From contig NZ_AP022595.1 in NCBI RefSeq assembly GCF_010731875.1, forward strand, positions 2,976,001 through 3,040,000: a stretch of 64,000 nucleotides of DNA, in the 5' to 3' direction. Both the position numbers and the translations under genes were made by a program. The notes beneath the pieces are model-generated. The model was not told the origin of the DNA. It did no database searches and saw nothing but the letters and a program-made list of their open reading frames with translations. Below are positions 55,326 through 62,850 of the stretch, in pieces (within the stretch, counting starts at the first letter, position 1; every line of letters begins with the position of its first letter). This DNA comes from Mycolicibacterium sarraceniae. Lineage in GTDB: Bacteria > Actinomycetota > Actinomycetes > Mycobacteriales > Mycobacteriaceae.

Positions 55326-56459
55326 TCACTCCTTCCCAAGTTCAAGCAGCCGTCGGGCGATGATGTTGCGCTGCACCTCGGCGGTGCCGCCGTAGATGGT
55401 GGCCGCGCGTGAATACAGGTACTCGGTGCGCCAGTCATTGCCGTCGAGTTCGATGGTGCCCCCGGGCAATAGATCGCGCGCGGTGTCGTAGAGGCGCTGT
55501 TCGGCGCCGGCCAGCAGCACCTTGTCGATCGAGGTGTCCGGACCCAGCTTCTGCCCGTCGGCCAGTCGGTGCTGAGTGGCCCTGGACCGGCAGCGCAACG
55601 TGTGCAGTGCGAGAAATGTCTCGCCCATATCCGTATCGATGCTCTCGCCTTGGCCGGCGACTTCACCGATGAGCGCGTCGAATCGTGAGTACAGGTAGGC
55701 GATTCGCTGCCAGAAACATGTCGAGCGCTCATACGGCAGTAGGTCCATCGCCAACTGCCAGCCGTCGCCGGGCGCACCGAGCATCCGGCTGGCGTCGACG
55801 GCGACATTGTCGAAGTACACCTCGCAGAACTCGTCGACCCCGTGCATGGTGTGCAGCGGCCGGATCGTGATGCCCGGGGTGTCGAGGTCGACGAAGAATG
55901 CGGTGATCGCCTGATGGTTGGGGGTGTCCGCGTCGCTGGTGCGGGTCAACAAGATGCAGCGGTGGGAGAACTGCGCGAAGCTGGTCCATACCTTCTGGCC
56001 GTTGATGATGTAGCGATCCGCGCCTTCTTGTCGGACAGCGCGCGTGGTCAGCGACGCCAAGTCGCTGCCCGAGCCAGGTTCGGAAAACCCTTGGCACCAC
56101 TGCTCTTCGCCCGACAGCATCTTCGGCAGCATCTCGGCAGCCAATTCCGCTGTGGCATAGTCGATCATCGTCGGAGCCAACACTTCGATCATCGAGTACG
56201 GACCGGGCTCGGCCAGGCGCCGGCCGACGATCTCTTCACCCACGATGGCCCGCAACATATTCGGCCCGCCGAGGCCGCCCGCGTGCTCGGGCCAGCCGTA
56301 CCGGCCCCAGCCGGCGTCGTAGAGCGCGCGCATGACGCGCGCGAACTGCCGCATGTGGCCGGCCAGCGAGTGGTCGTCGGGCGGCGTCAGGTCATTCTTA
56401 GCGAGCCAGGCCCGTAGCGCAGTGCGGAACGTGGCCGGGTCGTGCAGATCGGCCGTCAT
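55326..56459 (-). CDS. Acyl-CoA dehydrogenase, large FadE-type subunit
   Basis: A 377-residue FAD enzyme: YGWPEHAGGLGGPNMLRAIV, WCQGFSEPGSGSDLASLTTR, GQKVWTSFAQFSHRCILLTR and the C-terminal AATIYGGTAEVQRNIIARRL. The catalytic base of short-chain dehydrogenases (Glu before GT) is not at the canonical place, a feature shared with cholesterol-type FadEs. ATG 56459 overlaps the stop of the NTF2-like gene by 4 bp. Pairs with the small subunit that follows. Confidence 0.9.
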   Translation of the reverse strand: MTADLHDPATFRTALRAWLAKNDLTPPDDHSLAGHMRQFARVMRALYDAGWGRYGWPEHAGGLGGPNMLRAIVGEEIVGRRLAEPGPYSMIEVLAPTMIDYATAELAAEMLPKMLSGEEQWCQGFSEPGSGSDLASLTTRAVRQEGADRYIINGQKVWTSFAQFSHRCILLTRTSDADTPNHQAITAFFVDLDTPGITIRPLHTMHGVDEFCEVYFDNVAVDASRMLGAPGDGWQLAMDLLPYERSTCFWQRIAYLYSRFDALIGEVAGQGESIDTDMGETFLALHTLRCRSRATQHRLADGQKLGPDTSIDKVLLAGAEQRLYDTARDLLPGGTIELDGNDWRTEYLYSRAATIYGGTAEVQRNIIARRLLELGKE

Positions 56460-56887
56460 CCCGCAGCGGGCCTGCCGATCGCGTGCGGGCGACCGGAATC
56501 GTGCACGCCGCTGCGACGGATGAAGGTCATGGCCCTGGTCTTCAGGCGCCAGCCGTCGGCGGTGCGCAGGTAGTTGTCCTTGTAGTAGCCGATGCGCATG
56601 TCGTGGGCCGAATGCTCGATGAAACACAGCGTCTGTGTGCCGGTGGCGGTATCGGCGCCTTCGGTCAGCTCGACCAGCGCTGTGCCGGTCATGAACAAGC
56701 CCTTGGGAGCAGCGTCGACGAGTTCGGGGAACCGCGACAATGTGTATGTCGACCCGAATGCGCTGTAGGTGCCATCCGGGGTGAATACCGAAACCAGGCC
56801 ATCGATATCGCCCTGAGTGATGGTGACGGCGTACTTCGCGAGCAGCTGCTGGATCTCGACCAGATCCTCAGTTCGTGACGGTGTCAT
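56456..56887 (-). CDS. NTF2-like (SnoaL-type) protein
   Basis: A 143-residue cone-fold protein: EIQQLLAKYAVTITQGDID and SVFTPDGTYSAFG at the N-terminus and YYKDNYLRTADGWRLKTRAM at the end, the pattern of SnoaL-like hydratases/isomerases and oxygenase small subunits. It lies between an amidohydrolase and an acyl-CoA dehydrogenase. Whether it is catalytic is unknown. Overlaps 20 bp with the upstream amidohydrolase 3' end. Confidence 0.82.
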   Translation of the reverse strand: MTPSRTEDLVEIQQLLAKYAVTITQGDIDGLVSVFTPDGTYSAFGSTYTLSRFPELVDAAPKGLFMTGTALVELTEGADTATGTQTLCFIEHSAHDMRIGYYKDNYLRTADGWRLKTRAMTFIRRSGVHDSGRPHAIGRPAAG

Positions 56888-58091
56888 TCTTGAAGACCTT
56901 ACCTGCTTTCATTACAAAGGTGACCTGTTGTGTAACGGTGATGTCCTGCAGTGGATCACCGGGCACGGCGATGAGATCGGCGAGAAGGCCCTCGGCGATC
57001 CGGCCCCGATCGGTGACGTTGATCAAGTCGGCCGCCACGACGGTGGCGGCCCGCAGCACCGCGGCCGGGGGCATGCCCCATTCCACCAGGGTGACCAGCT
57101 CGTCGGCGTTCCTGCCATGGGGGATGGCGGGTGCGTCGGTGCCGACGGCAATCTTCACCCCGGCCTCATACGCTGCCTTGATCGAAGTCTGCGCCTTCGG
57201 GAACATCACGGCTGCCTTGTCCTGCAACGCCTTCGGCGCTTGTGAAACGTCCATCGCCTGAGCCAGACGGCGAGTGGTCACCAGAAACCGGTCATTGTCG
57301 ACCAGCATCTGGATCGCTTCGTCGTCCATCAAGAAGCCGTGCTCGATGCAGTCAATCCCGCATGCCACCGCATGCTTGACGGCCTCGGCTCCGTGCGTGT
57401 GTGCGGCCACCCGAAGCCCGCGTCGGTGCGCCTCGTCGACGATGGCGCGCAGCTCTTCATCCGAATAGTGCTGCGCGCCCGCCTCACCGGTGAGCGACAT
57501 GACGCCACCGGAGACGCAGACCTTGATCAGTTGTGCGCCGTGCTTGATCTGGTAACGCACCGCTTTGCGGATCTCGTCGACCCCGTTGGCGATGCCCTCC
57601 TCGACCGTGAGCTCCAGCGCACCGGGCATGAACGCGGCGAACATCGTCGGGTCCAGATGGCCGCCGGTCGGGGTGATGGCATGACCGGCCGGGATGATGC
57701 GCGGGCCGTCGATCCAGCCTGCGTCGATGGCCTTACCCAGCGCGACGTCGAGCAGATAGCCGCCGGTCTTCACGAAGAGTCCGAGGTTGCGCACCGTGGT
57801 GAAGCCGGCACGCAGCGTACGGCGGGCATTGCCTACCGCACGCAGCACCCGGGTTGGCGGGTCGTCCTGAACCTGGGACAGTCCGGGGTTTTCACCCCGG
57901 CCGCCCATCAGGAGGTTGACCTCCATGTCCATCAGGCCCGGCAACAGGATGGCGTCCCCGAGATCGATGATCTCGCCTTCGGGGGTGCCACCGAGACCGA
58001 CGATGCGGTCGCCGTCGACCTTCACAATGCCGGGGCGGACGATCTCGCCCGCGTCGACATCGACGTACCCGGCAGCCTTGAGGGTCAGCAC
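56868..58091 (-). CDS. Amidohydrolase superfamily protein lacking the N-terminal HxH metal motif
   Basis: A 407-residue TIM-barrel hydrolase of the imidazolonepropionase/prolidase-like branch. Seen: AILLPGLMDMEVNLLMGG, GFTTVRNLGLFVKTGG, IKVCVSGGVMS (Lys that may be carbamylated), VAAHTHGAEAVKHAV, CIEHGFLMDD and AVGTDAPAIPHGRNA. The usual MDxHxH is MDMEVN, so two metal ligands are replaced by Glu and Asn, while the later His, Lys and Asp are kept. It may bind metal differently. GTG 58091 starts 2 bases after the upstream stop. Confidence 0.82.
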   Translation of the reverse strand: MLTLKAAGYVDVDAGEIVRPGIVKVDGDRIVGLGGTPEGEIIDLGDAILLPGLMDMEVNLLMGGRGENPGLSQVQDDPPTRVLRAVGNARRTLRAGFTTVRNLGLFVKTGGYLLDVALGKAIDAGWIDGPRIIPAGHAITPTGGHLDPTMFAAFMPGALELTVEEGIANGVDEIRKAVRYQIKHGAQLIKVCVSGGVMSLTGEAGAQHYSDEELRAIVDEAHRRGLRVAAHTHGAEAVKHAVACGIDCIEHGFLMDDEAIQMLVDNDRFLVTTRRLAQAMDVSQAPKALQDKAAVMFPKAQTSIKAAYEAGVKIAVGTDAPAIPHGRNADELVTLVEWGMPPAAVLRAATVVAADLINVTDRGRIAEGLLADLIAVPGDPLQDITVTQQVTFVMKAGKVFKNDTVTN

Positions 58092-58093
58092 GC

Positions 58094-58423
58094 TCAGACC
58101 ACCGGCTCCTTGATCAGGCCGATATAGGCTGCGCCGCTGTCGAGTACGCGGGGCTGCTTCCACACTTCGATTGGAAAGCTGACCTGCACGATCGACTGTC
58201 CCAGGTGCACCAGGGCTTTGGCGTCCGCCGGCATGCCCTTGAGCGGGAAGCGGGCGTCGACGTAGACCATGATGTCTTCCAGCCGAGCCATACCGGCGTC
58301 GTACAGCTCCTGCATCTCGTCCATCGTGGAGCTCAGCCGCTTCTGGTAGCGCTCTTCCTCGGTGGGCAGGCACCAGTCACTGAAGCGTTCCAGGTCGGCG
58401 AATTCTTCTGGCAACTTAGACAT
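58094..58423 (-). CDS. Conserved hypothetical protein in the Rieske oxygenase operon (109 aa)
   Basis: A 109-residue soluble protein starting MSKLPEEFADLERFSDWCLP, with YQKRLSSTMDEMQELYDAG, VHLGQSIVQVSFPIEVW and a short C-terminus. No known fold recognised. Its ATG overlaps the end of the Rieske oxygenase gene by 8 bp and it precedes the amidohydrolase, so it is probably an accessory protein of this oxygenation step (inference). Confidence 0.7.
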   Translation of the reverse strand: MSKLPEEFADLERFSDWCLPTEEERYQKRLSSTMDEMQELYDAGMARLEDIMVYVDARFPLKGMPADAKALVHLGQSIVQVSFPIEVWKQPRVLDSGAAYIGLIKEPVV

Positions 58424-59753
58424 TTGCTGGATCCCTTTCTTCAGCCTCGGAGCCCACGGCGGCAGCTGAGCCGTTCCCGTTGGCCATTGACTCTTTGTAC
58501 CGGTCCACGTACTGGTGGGCAGTCATATGCAGGTGACGCAGCAGGATCTCCTGATCGCACAACGGGAAGTCCTTAACCACCTGGGTGCCGATCTGAGTCT
58601 GCGTGGCCTCCAGGGTGTTTGCGTCCTGGAACGCATACTCCTTGAACGTGACCGCCGCCAGCTCCTGCGAGAGCCGCTGGCGCAGGTTGGTGGGCGGCAC
58701 GAAGTACAGGTCGGCCTCGAAGATGTGCTTGTCCACCGCGGTGGGCCAGTAGTTGTAGGTCAGGTACCAGCCCGGTGCCCAGAACAGCAGCGTGAAGTTG
58801 GGGAAGAACTCGAAGGAATCAGTGCCCCAAGTCTTATGGCGGCCTGGGTTGATGGCCGGCGGCAGCTCATCGGGCAGGATGCCCTTGATGTCGGGCCGGT
58901 CCCACGGGCCGAACAGGCCGCTGTGCAGGATCTGTTCGATCGGCTTGACCATGTTGATGTCTTTGGGCGGGCTCATGCCACCCCAGGACGACACCATGCA
59001 ATGGTCACCCTTGATGTCGTAAGCCAGTGCCTCGAAGCCGAACTTGGCCAGCTTCTCGGCTTCCTCGCGCTCCGCCTGCTTCATGTGCAGGATCGGCGCG
59101 TGATAGAACTCGGTGAACGCGTCGATGAACAACTTCCAGTTGGCGTTGATCTCCGAGCGGTAGCTGTAGTGCTCGGTCATCTCGTGGAACGGGTAGCCCT
59201 CCAGCCCCGCGCCGAATTCGCCCAGGTACTCGCGTAGCGACACGGCGTTGTCGTCGACGTTGACGAAAATGAAGCCTTCCCAGACCTCGCAACGCACGGA
59301 CTTCAGCGGGTAATCGGCCTTGTCCAGGTCGAAGAACTCGCTTTCCTGCTGCACGAAGGTCAGGTCGCCCTTGAGGTCGTAGCGCCAGGCGTGGTACTTG
59401 CAGACGAACTGGCGGCAGCTACCGGAGACCTCTTCGCCCGGGAAGTCGTTCCACACCAGCTTGTTTCCGCGGTGGCGGCACAGGTTGTAGAAGGCCCGGA
59501 TTTCATCACCGTCGTTGACGATGATGATCGACACACCGGGCCCGACTGACGGCAGCTCACGCGTGACGTAGTTGCCCTTCTTGGGAACCAGCTCAACGCG
59601 GCCCATCTGCAGCCAGGTCTTCTTGAAGATCGCCTGCTGCTCGAGCTTCCACTGCTCGGGGTCGACCGAATCGGTGTAATCGACCGGACCGGTGCCCAGT
59701 TCGGGCCAGTTCTCGGTCCAGCTACCCACCGCTGGTTTTGGAAAAAATGCCAC
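58416..59753 (-). CDS. Rieske non-haem iron oxygenase, alpha subunit
   Basis: A 445-residue ring/C-H hydroxylating oxygenase. Rieske centre: YNLCRHRGNKLVW and FVCKYHAWRYDLKG (CxH...CxxH). Mononuclear iron site: IDAFTEFYHAPILHMKQ supplies the two His, with a downstream Asp expected near the C-terminus. The catalytic domain includes GWYLTYNYWPTAVDKHIFEA. GTG 59753 follows the truncated CMD-like gene by 4 bp. Needs electrons from a ferredoxin, probably that at 48588. Substrate unknown. Confidence 0.92.
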   Translation of the reverse strand: MAFFPKPAVGSWTENWPELGTGPVDYTDSVDPEQWKLEQQAIFKKTWLQMGRVELVPKKGNYVTRELPSVGPGVSIIIVNDGDEIRAFYNLCRHRGNKLVWNDFPGEEVSGSCRQFVCKYHAWRYDLKGDLTFVQQESEFFDLDKADYPLKSVRCEVWEGFIFVNVDDNAVSLREYLGEFGAGLEGYPFHEMTEHYSYRSEINANWKLFIDAFTEFYHAPILHMKQAEREEAEKLAKFGFEALAYDIKGDHCMVSSWGGMSPPKDINMVKPIEQILHSGLFGPWDRPDIKGILPDELPPAINPGRHKTWGTDSFEFFPNFTLLFWAPGWYLTYNYWPTAVDKHIFEADLYFVPPTNLRQRLSQELAAVTFKEYAFQDANTLEATQTQIGTQVVKDFPLCDQEILLRHLHMTAHQYVDRYKESMANGNGSAAAVGSEAEERDPANV

Positions 59754-59757
59754 GTAC

Positions 59758-59997
59758 TTACCTTTCGTCCTCGAGCTGTACGCCAAAAGTGTTGAATGCC
59801 ATGGCCAACATGCCGTGGCTGCCGACGGTGAAGACGAAATCCATCCGCTGGCGCTCGGTGAGGTCGGGATGCCGGACAAGGGTGGACAGCGCTGTCCCGG
59901 CGCCCTCGGGGTTGTGCCGATTGCGCGGCAGCATGCCCGTGAGGGCGAGTGGCACCTCGTCGTCCCACTGTTCAGCTGGTAGCGGCGCCAAGCGCAT
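59758..59997 (-). CDS. Carboxymuconolactone decarboxylase-like protein with an in-frame internal deletion
   Basis: A 79-residue product. The N-terminal half (MRLAPLPAEQWDDEVPLAL, NPEGAGTALSTLVRHPDL) and the C-terminal end (TERQRMDFVFTVGSHGMLAM, AFNTFGVQLED) both match the two ends of CMD/AhpD-like proteins of about 180-190 residues. The middle, with the Cys-xx-His redox/catalytic region, is absent and the joint falls near 59850-59862. GGGAGGGGG precedes ATG 59997, and the operator at 60019 lies just upstream, so the gene is probably still transcribed as the leader gene of the operon. Confidence 0.7.
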   Translation of the reverse strand: MRLAPLPAEQWDDEVPLALTGMLPRNRHNPEGAGTALSTLVRHPDLTERQRMDFVFTVGSHGMLAMAFNTFGVQLEDER

Positions 59998-60018
59998 CGG
60001 TAACCCCCTCCCAAGGCA

Positions 60019-60033
60019 GAGAATCCCATTCTC
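60019..60033. promoter_or_regulatory. Operator GAGAAT-N3-ATTCTC (perfect), before the Rieske operon
   Basis: GAGAATCCCATTCTC, 22 bp upstream of the first ATG of the seven-gene minus-strand operon (59997 to 54524). Perfect copy of the island palindrome. Confidence 0.75.
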
Positions 60034-60187
60034 AGATCCGAATAACAGGTTTCCATGAACGCGCCACAAGGTCAATCTCCGCATCCGAGCAGGGCGGAAA
60101 ACCGAGGTAGGGCAGGCGTGTCGGAACGTCAGCCTACTGCGGCTACGCGCCGGTAAGGCGATTATCGAATGTTGATTCTCGTGTAAT

Positions 60188-60202
60188 GAGAAGCTAGTTT
60201 TC
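60188..60202. promoter_or_regulatory. Degenerate operator copies before the plus-strand amidohydrolase operon
   Basis: GAGAAGCTAGTTTTC (60188-60202), plus a neighbouring CGAATGTTGATTCTC (60166-60180) with one good arm, 28-51 bp upstream of the ATG at 60231. Weaker matches to the island palindrome. Confidence 0.45.
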
Positions 60203-60230
60203 ATGGAGGGCAGCCAAGGAAGGAACCGCC

Positions 60231-61526
60231 ATGCGCAAAGAGGACATGATTCTGATCAGCGTCGACGATCACATTGTTGAGCCGCCCGATATGTTCAAGA
60301 ACCATCTGCCGAAGAAGTACATCGACGACGCACCCCGGTTGGTCCACAACCCGGACGGCTCGGATATGTGGCGCTTCCGCGACATCGTGATCCCCAACGT
60401 TGCCTTGAATGCGGTGGCGGGGCGTCCGAAGGAGGAGTACGGCCTGGAGCCGCAGGGGCTCGATGAGATCCGGCCCGGTTGTTTCGATGTTGATGAGCGC
60501 GTCAAGGATATGAACGCCGGGGGCATCCTCGGGTCGATGTGTTTCCCGTCGTTCCCGGGCTTCGCTGGGCGCCTGTTCGCCACCGACGATCACGACTTCT
60601 CGGTAGCGCTGGTGCAGGCCTATAACGACTGGCATGTCGAGGAGTGGTGTGGCGCCTACCCGGCGCGGTTCATTCCGATGACGTTGCCGGTGATCTGGGA
60701 TCCGGTGGCCTGTGCCGCCGAGATCCGCCGGAATGCTGCCCGCGGTGTGCACTCGCTGACGTTTAGCGAGAACCCTTCGGCGATGGGCTATCCGAGCTTC
60801 CACGATTTCGACCACTGGAAGCCGATGTGGGATGCGCTGGTCGACACGGACACCGTGCTCAACGTGCACATCGGTTCGTCGGGCCGGCTGGCGATCACCG
60901 CTCCGGATGCTCCGATGGATGTGCTGATCACGCTGCAGCCGATGAACATCGTGCAGGCCGCGGCGGATTTGCTGTGGTCGCGGCCGATCAAGGAGTACCC
61001 CGACCTCAAGATCGCCTTGAGTGAGGGCGGCACCGGCTGGATTCCGTATTTCCTGGAGCGCGCCGATCGCACCTATGAGATGCACTCGACGTGGACGGGG
61101 CAGGACTTCGGTAAGCAGAAGCCCTCGGAGGTGTTCCGGGATCACTTCCTGACGTGCTTCATTTCAGATCATGTCGGGGTGAAGCTGCGCAACGACGTTG
61201 GCATCGACAACATCTGTTGGGAAGCCGACTACCCGCACAGCGACTCGATGTGGCCCGGTGCCCCCGAACAGCTCGACGAGGTGTTGCGGGAACACAACGT
61301 GCCCGACGACGAGATCAACAAGATGACCTACGAGAACGCGATGCGCTGGTATCACTGGGACCCGTTCACCCACATCGCCAAGGAGCAAGCCACCATTGGC
61401 GCGCTACGCAAGGCCGCCGAGGGCCACGACGTCTCCACCCAGGCGCTGTCAAAGAAGGAAAAGACGGGCGCCAACTTCGCCGATTTCGCGGCGAATGCCA
61501 AGGAACTGAGCGGCAACAAGGACTGA
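60231..61526 (+). CDS. Amidohydrolase 2 family (metal-dependent TIM-barrel) protein
   Basis: A 431-residue protein related to the ACMSD/gamma-resorcylate decarboxylase branch: MILISVDDHIVEPPDMF (here DDH-x-V replaces HxH), FPGFAGRLFA, TDTVLNVHIGSSGRLAI (metal-ligand His region), LSEGGTGWIPYFLERAD and CWEADYPHSDSMWPG (late Asp). Such proteins are frequent in mycobacterial steroid and terpenoid catabolic clusters and may hydrolyse or decarboxylate ring-derived acids. ATG 60231 after AAGGAACCGCC. Confidence 0.86.
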   Translation: MRKEDMILISVDDHIVEPPDMFKNHLPKKYIDDAPRLVHNPDGSDMWRFRDIVIPNVALNAVAGRPKEEYGLEPQGLDEIRPGCFDVDERVKDMNAGGILGSMCFPSFPGFAGRLFATDDHDFSVALVQAYNDWHVEEWCGAYPARFIPMTLPVIWDPVACAAEIRRNAARGVHSLTFSENPSAMGYPSFHDFDHWKPMWDALVDTDTVLNVHIGSSGRLAITAPDAPMDVLITLQPMNIVQAAADLLWSRPIKEYPDLKIALSEGGTGWIPYFLERADRTYEMHSTWTGQDFGKQKPSEVFRDHFLTCFISDHVGVKLRNDVGIDNICWEADYPHSDSMWPGAPEQLDEVLREHNVPDDEINKMTYENAMRWYHWDPFTHIAKEQATIGALRKAAEGHDVSTQALSKKEKTGANFADFAANAKELSGNKD

Positions 61527-61621
61527 ACCGGTTCGCCGCAGCGACAGTGCACCGGTCCGTGGAATGCCGATCGCGCTGGTTCACTCTGCTGCCGCCGATG
61601 ACGTAGTAGAGGAGTGTTGGG

Positions 61622-62812
61622 GTGTCTTCAGGGATGAACTTCGAACTGACCGAAGATCAGGAACTGATCCGTAAGTCGGTGCGAGAGCTGGCATCACGCT
61701 TCGATGACCAGTACTGGATGGACAAGGACCAGGGGCACGAGTTTCCTATCGAGTTCTACGACTCCATCGCCAAGGGCGGCTGGCTTGGGATGACCATCCC
61801 GCAGGAGTACGGCGGCCACGGGCTGGGCATCACCGAGGCCACGCTGCTGGCCGAGGAGGTCGCTCGCTCCGGTGGCGCCATGAACGCCGCCAGCGCGATC
61901 CACCTGTCGATCTTCGGTATGCAGCCGGTGGTGGTGTTCGGCTCGGACGAGATGAAGGCTGCGACGCTGCCGCGGATCGTCAACGGGGACCTTCACGTCT
62001 GCTTCGGCGTCACCGAACCCGGTGCCGGACTCGATACTTCGCGCATCACGACGTTCGCCAAGCGTGACGGCGACGACTATGTTGTCAACGGCCGAAAAGT
62101 GTGGATCTCCAAGGCGCTGGAATCCGAGAAGATCCTGCTGCTGACCCGGACCGAGAGTCGCGACGACGTCGAGAACCGCGGCGGCAAGCCCACGGAGGGA
62201 TTATCGCTGTTCCTCACCGATATCGACCGGGACCACGTCGACATCCGGCCCATCAAGAAGATGGGGCGCAACGCCGTCAGCTCCAACGAGGTGTTCATCG
62301 ACGATCTGCGGGTCCCGGTCTCCGACCGCATCGGTGAAGAGGGCAAGGGCTTCTCCTACATCCTGCACGGGCTGAACCCCGAGCGAATGCTGATCGCCGC
62401 CGAGGCGCTGGGCATCGGGCGTGTGGCGCTGGACCGGGCGGTGAGATACGCCAACGAGCGCGTGGTGTTCGACCGGCCGATCGGGATGAACCAGGGGATC
62501 CAGTTCCCGCTGGCCGATTCGCTGGCGCGTCTGGACGCCGCCGAGCTGATCCTGCGCAAGGCGACGTGGCTCTACGACAACGGAAAGCCGTGCGGCCGCG
62601 AAGCCAATATGGCCAAATACCTTTGCGCGGACGCCGGATTCGGGGCAGCCGACCGTGCCCTGCAGACCCACGGCGGCATGGGCTACTCCGAGGAATACAA
62701 CATCTCGCGGTTCTTCCGTGAATCACGCCTAATGAAGATCGCCCCGGTCAGCCAGGAGATGATCCTGAACTTCCTCGCGGCCAACGTTCTCGGCCTGCCC
62801 AAGAGTTACTAG
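61622..62812 (+). CDS. Acyl-CoA dehydrogenase
   Basis: A full-length 396-residue acyl-CoA dehydrogenase: MTIPQEYGGHGLGITEATLL, CFGVTEPGAGLDTSRITTFA, GRKVWISKALESEKILLLTR, RYANERVVFDRPIGMNQG and QTHGGMGYSEEYNISRFFRE. All three FadE domains are intact, unlike the small subunits earlier. GTG 61622; 95 bp after the amidohydrolase, likely the same operon. Oxidises an acyl-CoA of the pathway, electrons going to ETF. Confidence 0.92.
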   Translation: MSSGMNFELTEDQELIRKSVRELASRFDDQYWMDKDQGHEFPIEFYDSIAKGGWLGMTIPQEYGGHGLGITEATLLAEEVARSGGAMNAASAIHLSIFGMQPVVVFGSDEMKAATLPRIVNGDLHVCFGVTEPGAGLDTSRITTFAKRDGDDYVVNGRKVWISKALESEKILLLTRTESRDDVENRGGKPTEGLSLFLTDIDRDHVDIRPIKKMGRNAVSSNEVFIDDLRVPVSDRIGEEGKGFSYILHGLNPERMLIAAEALGIGRVALDRAVRYANERVVFDRPIGMNQGIQFPLADSLARLDAAELILRKATWLYDNGKPCGREANMAKYLCADAGFGAADRALQTHGGMGYSEEYNISRFFRESRLMKIAPVSQEMILNFLAANVLGLPKSY

Positions 62813-62850
62813 TGTCCTGACAGCTTCGCGGCCGACCGTATGGTGATCTG

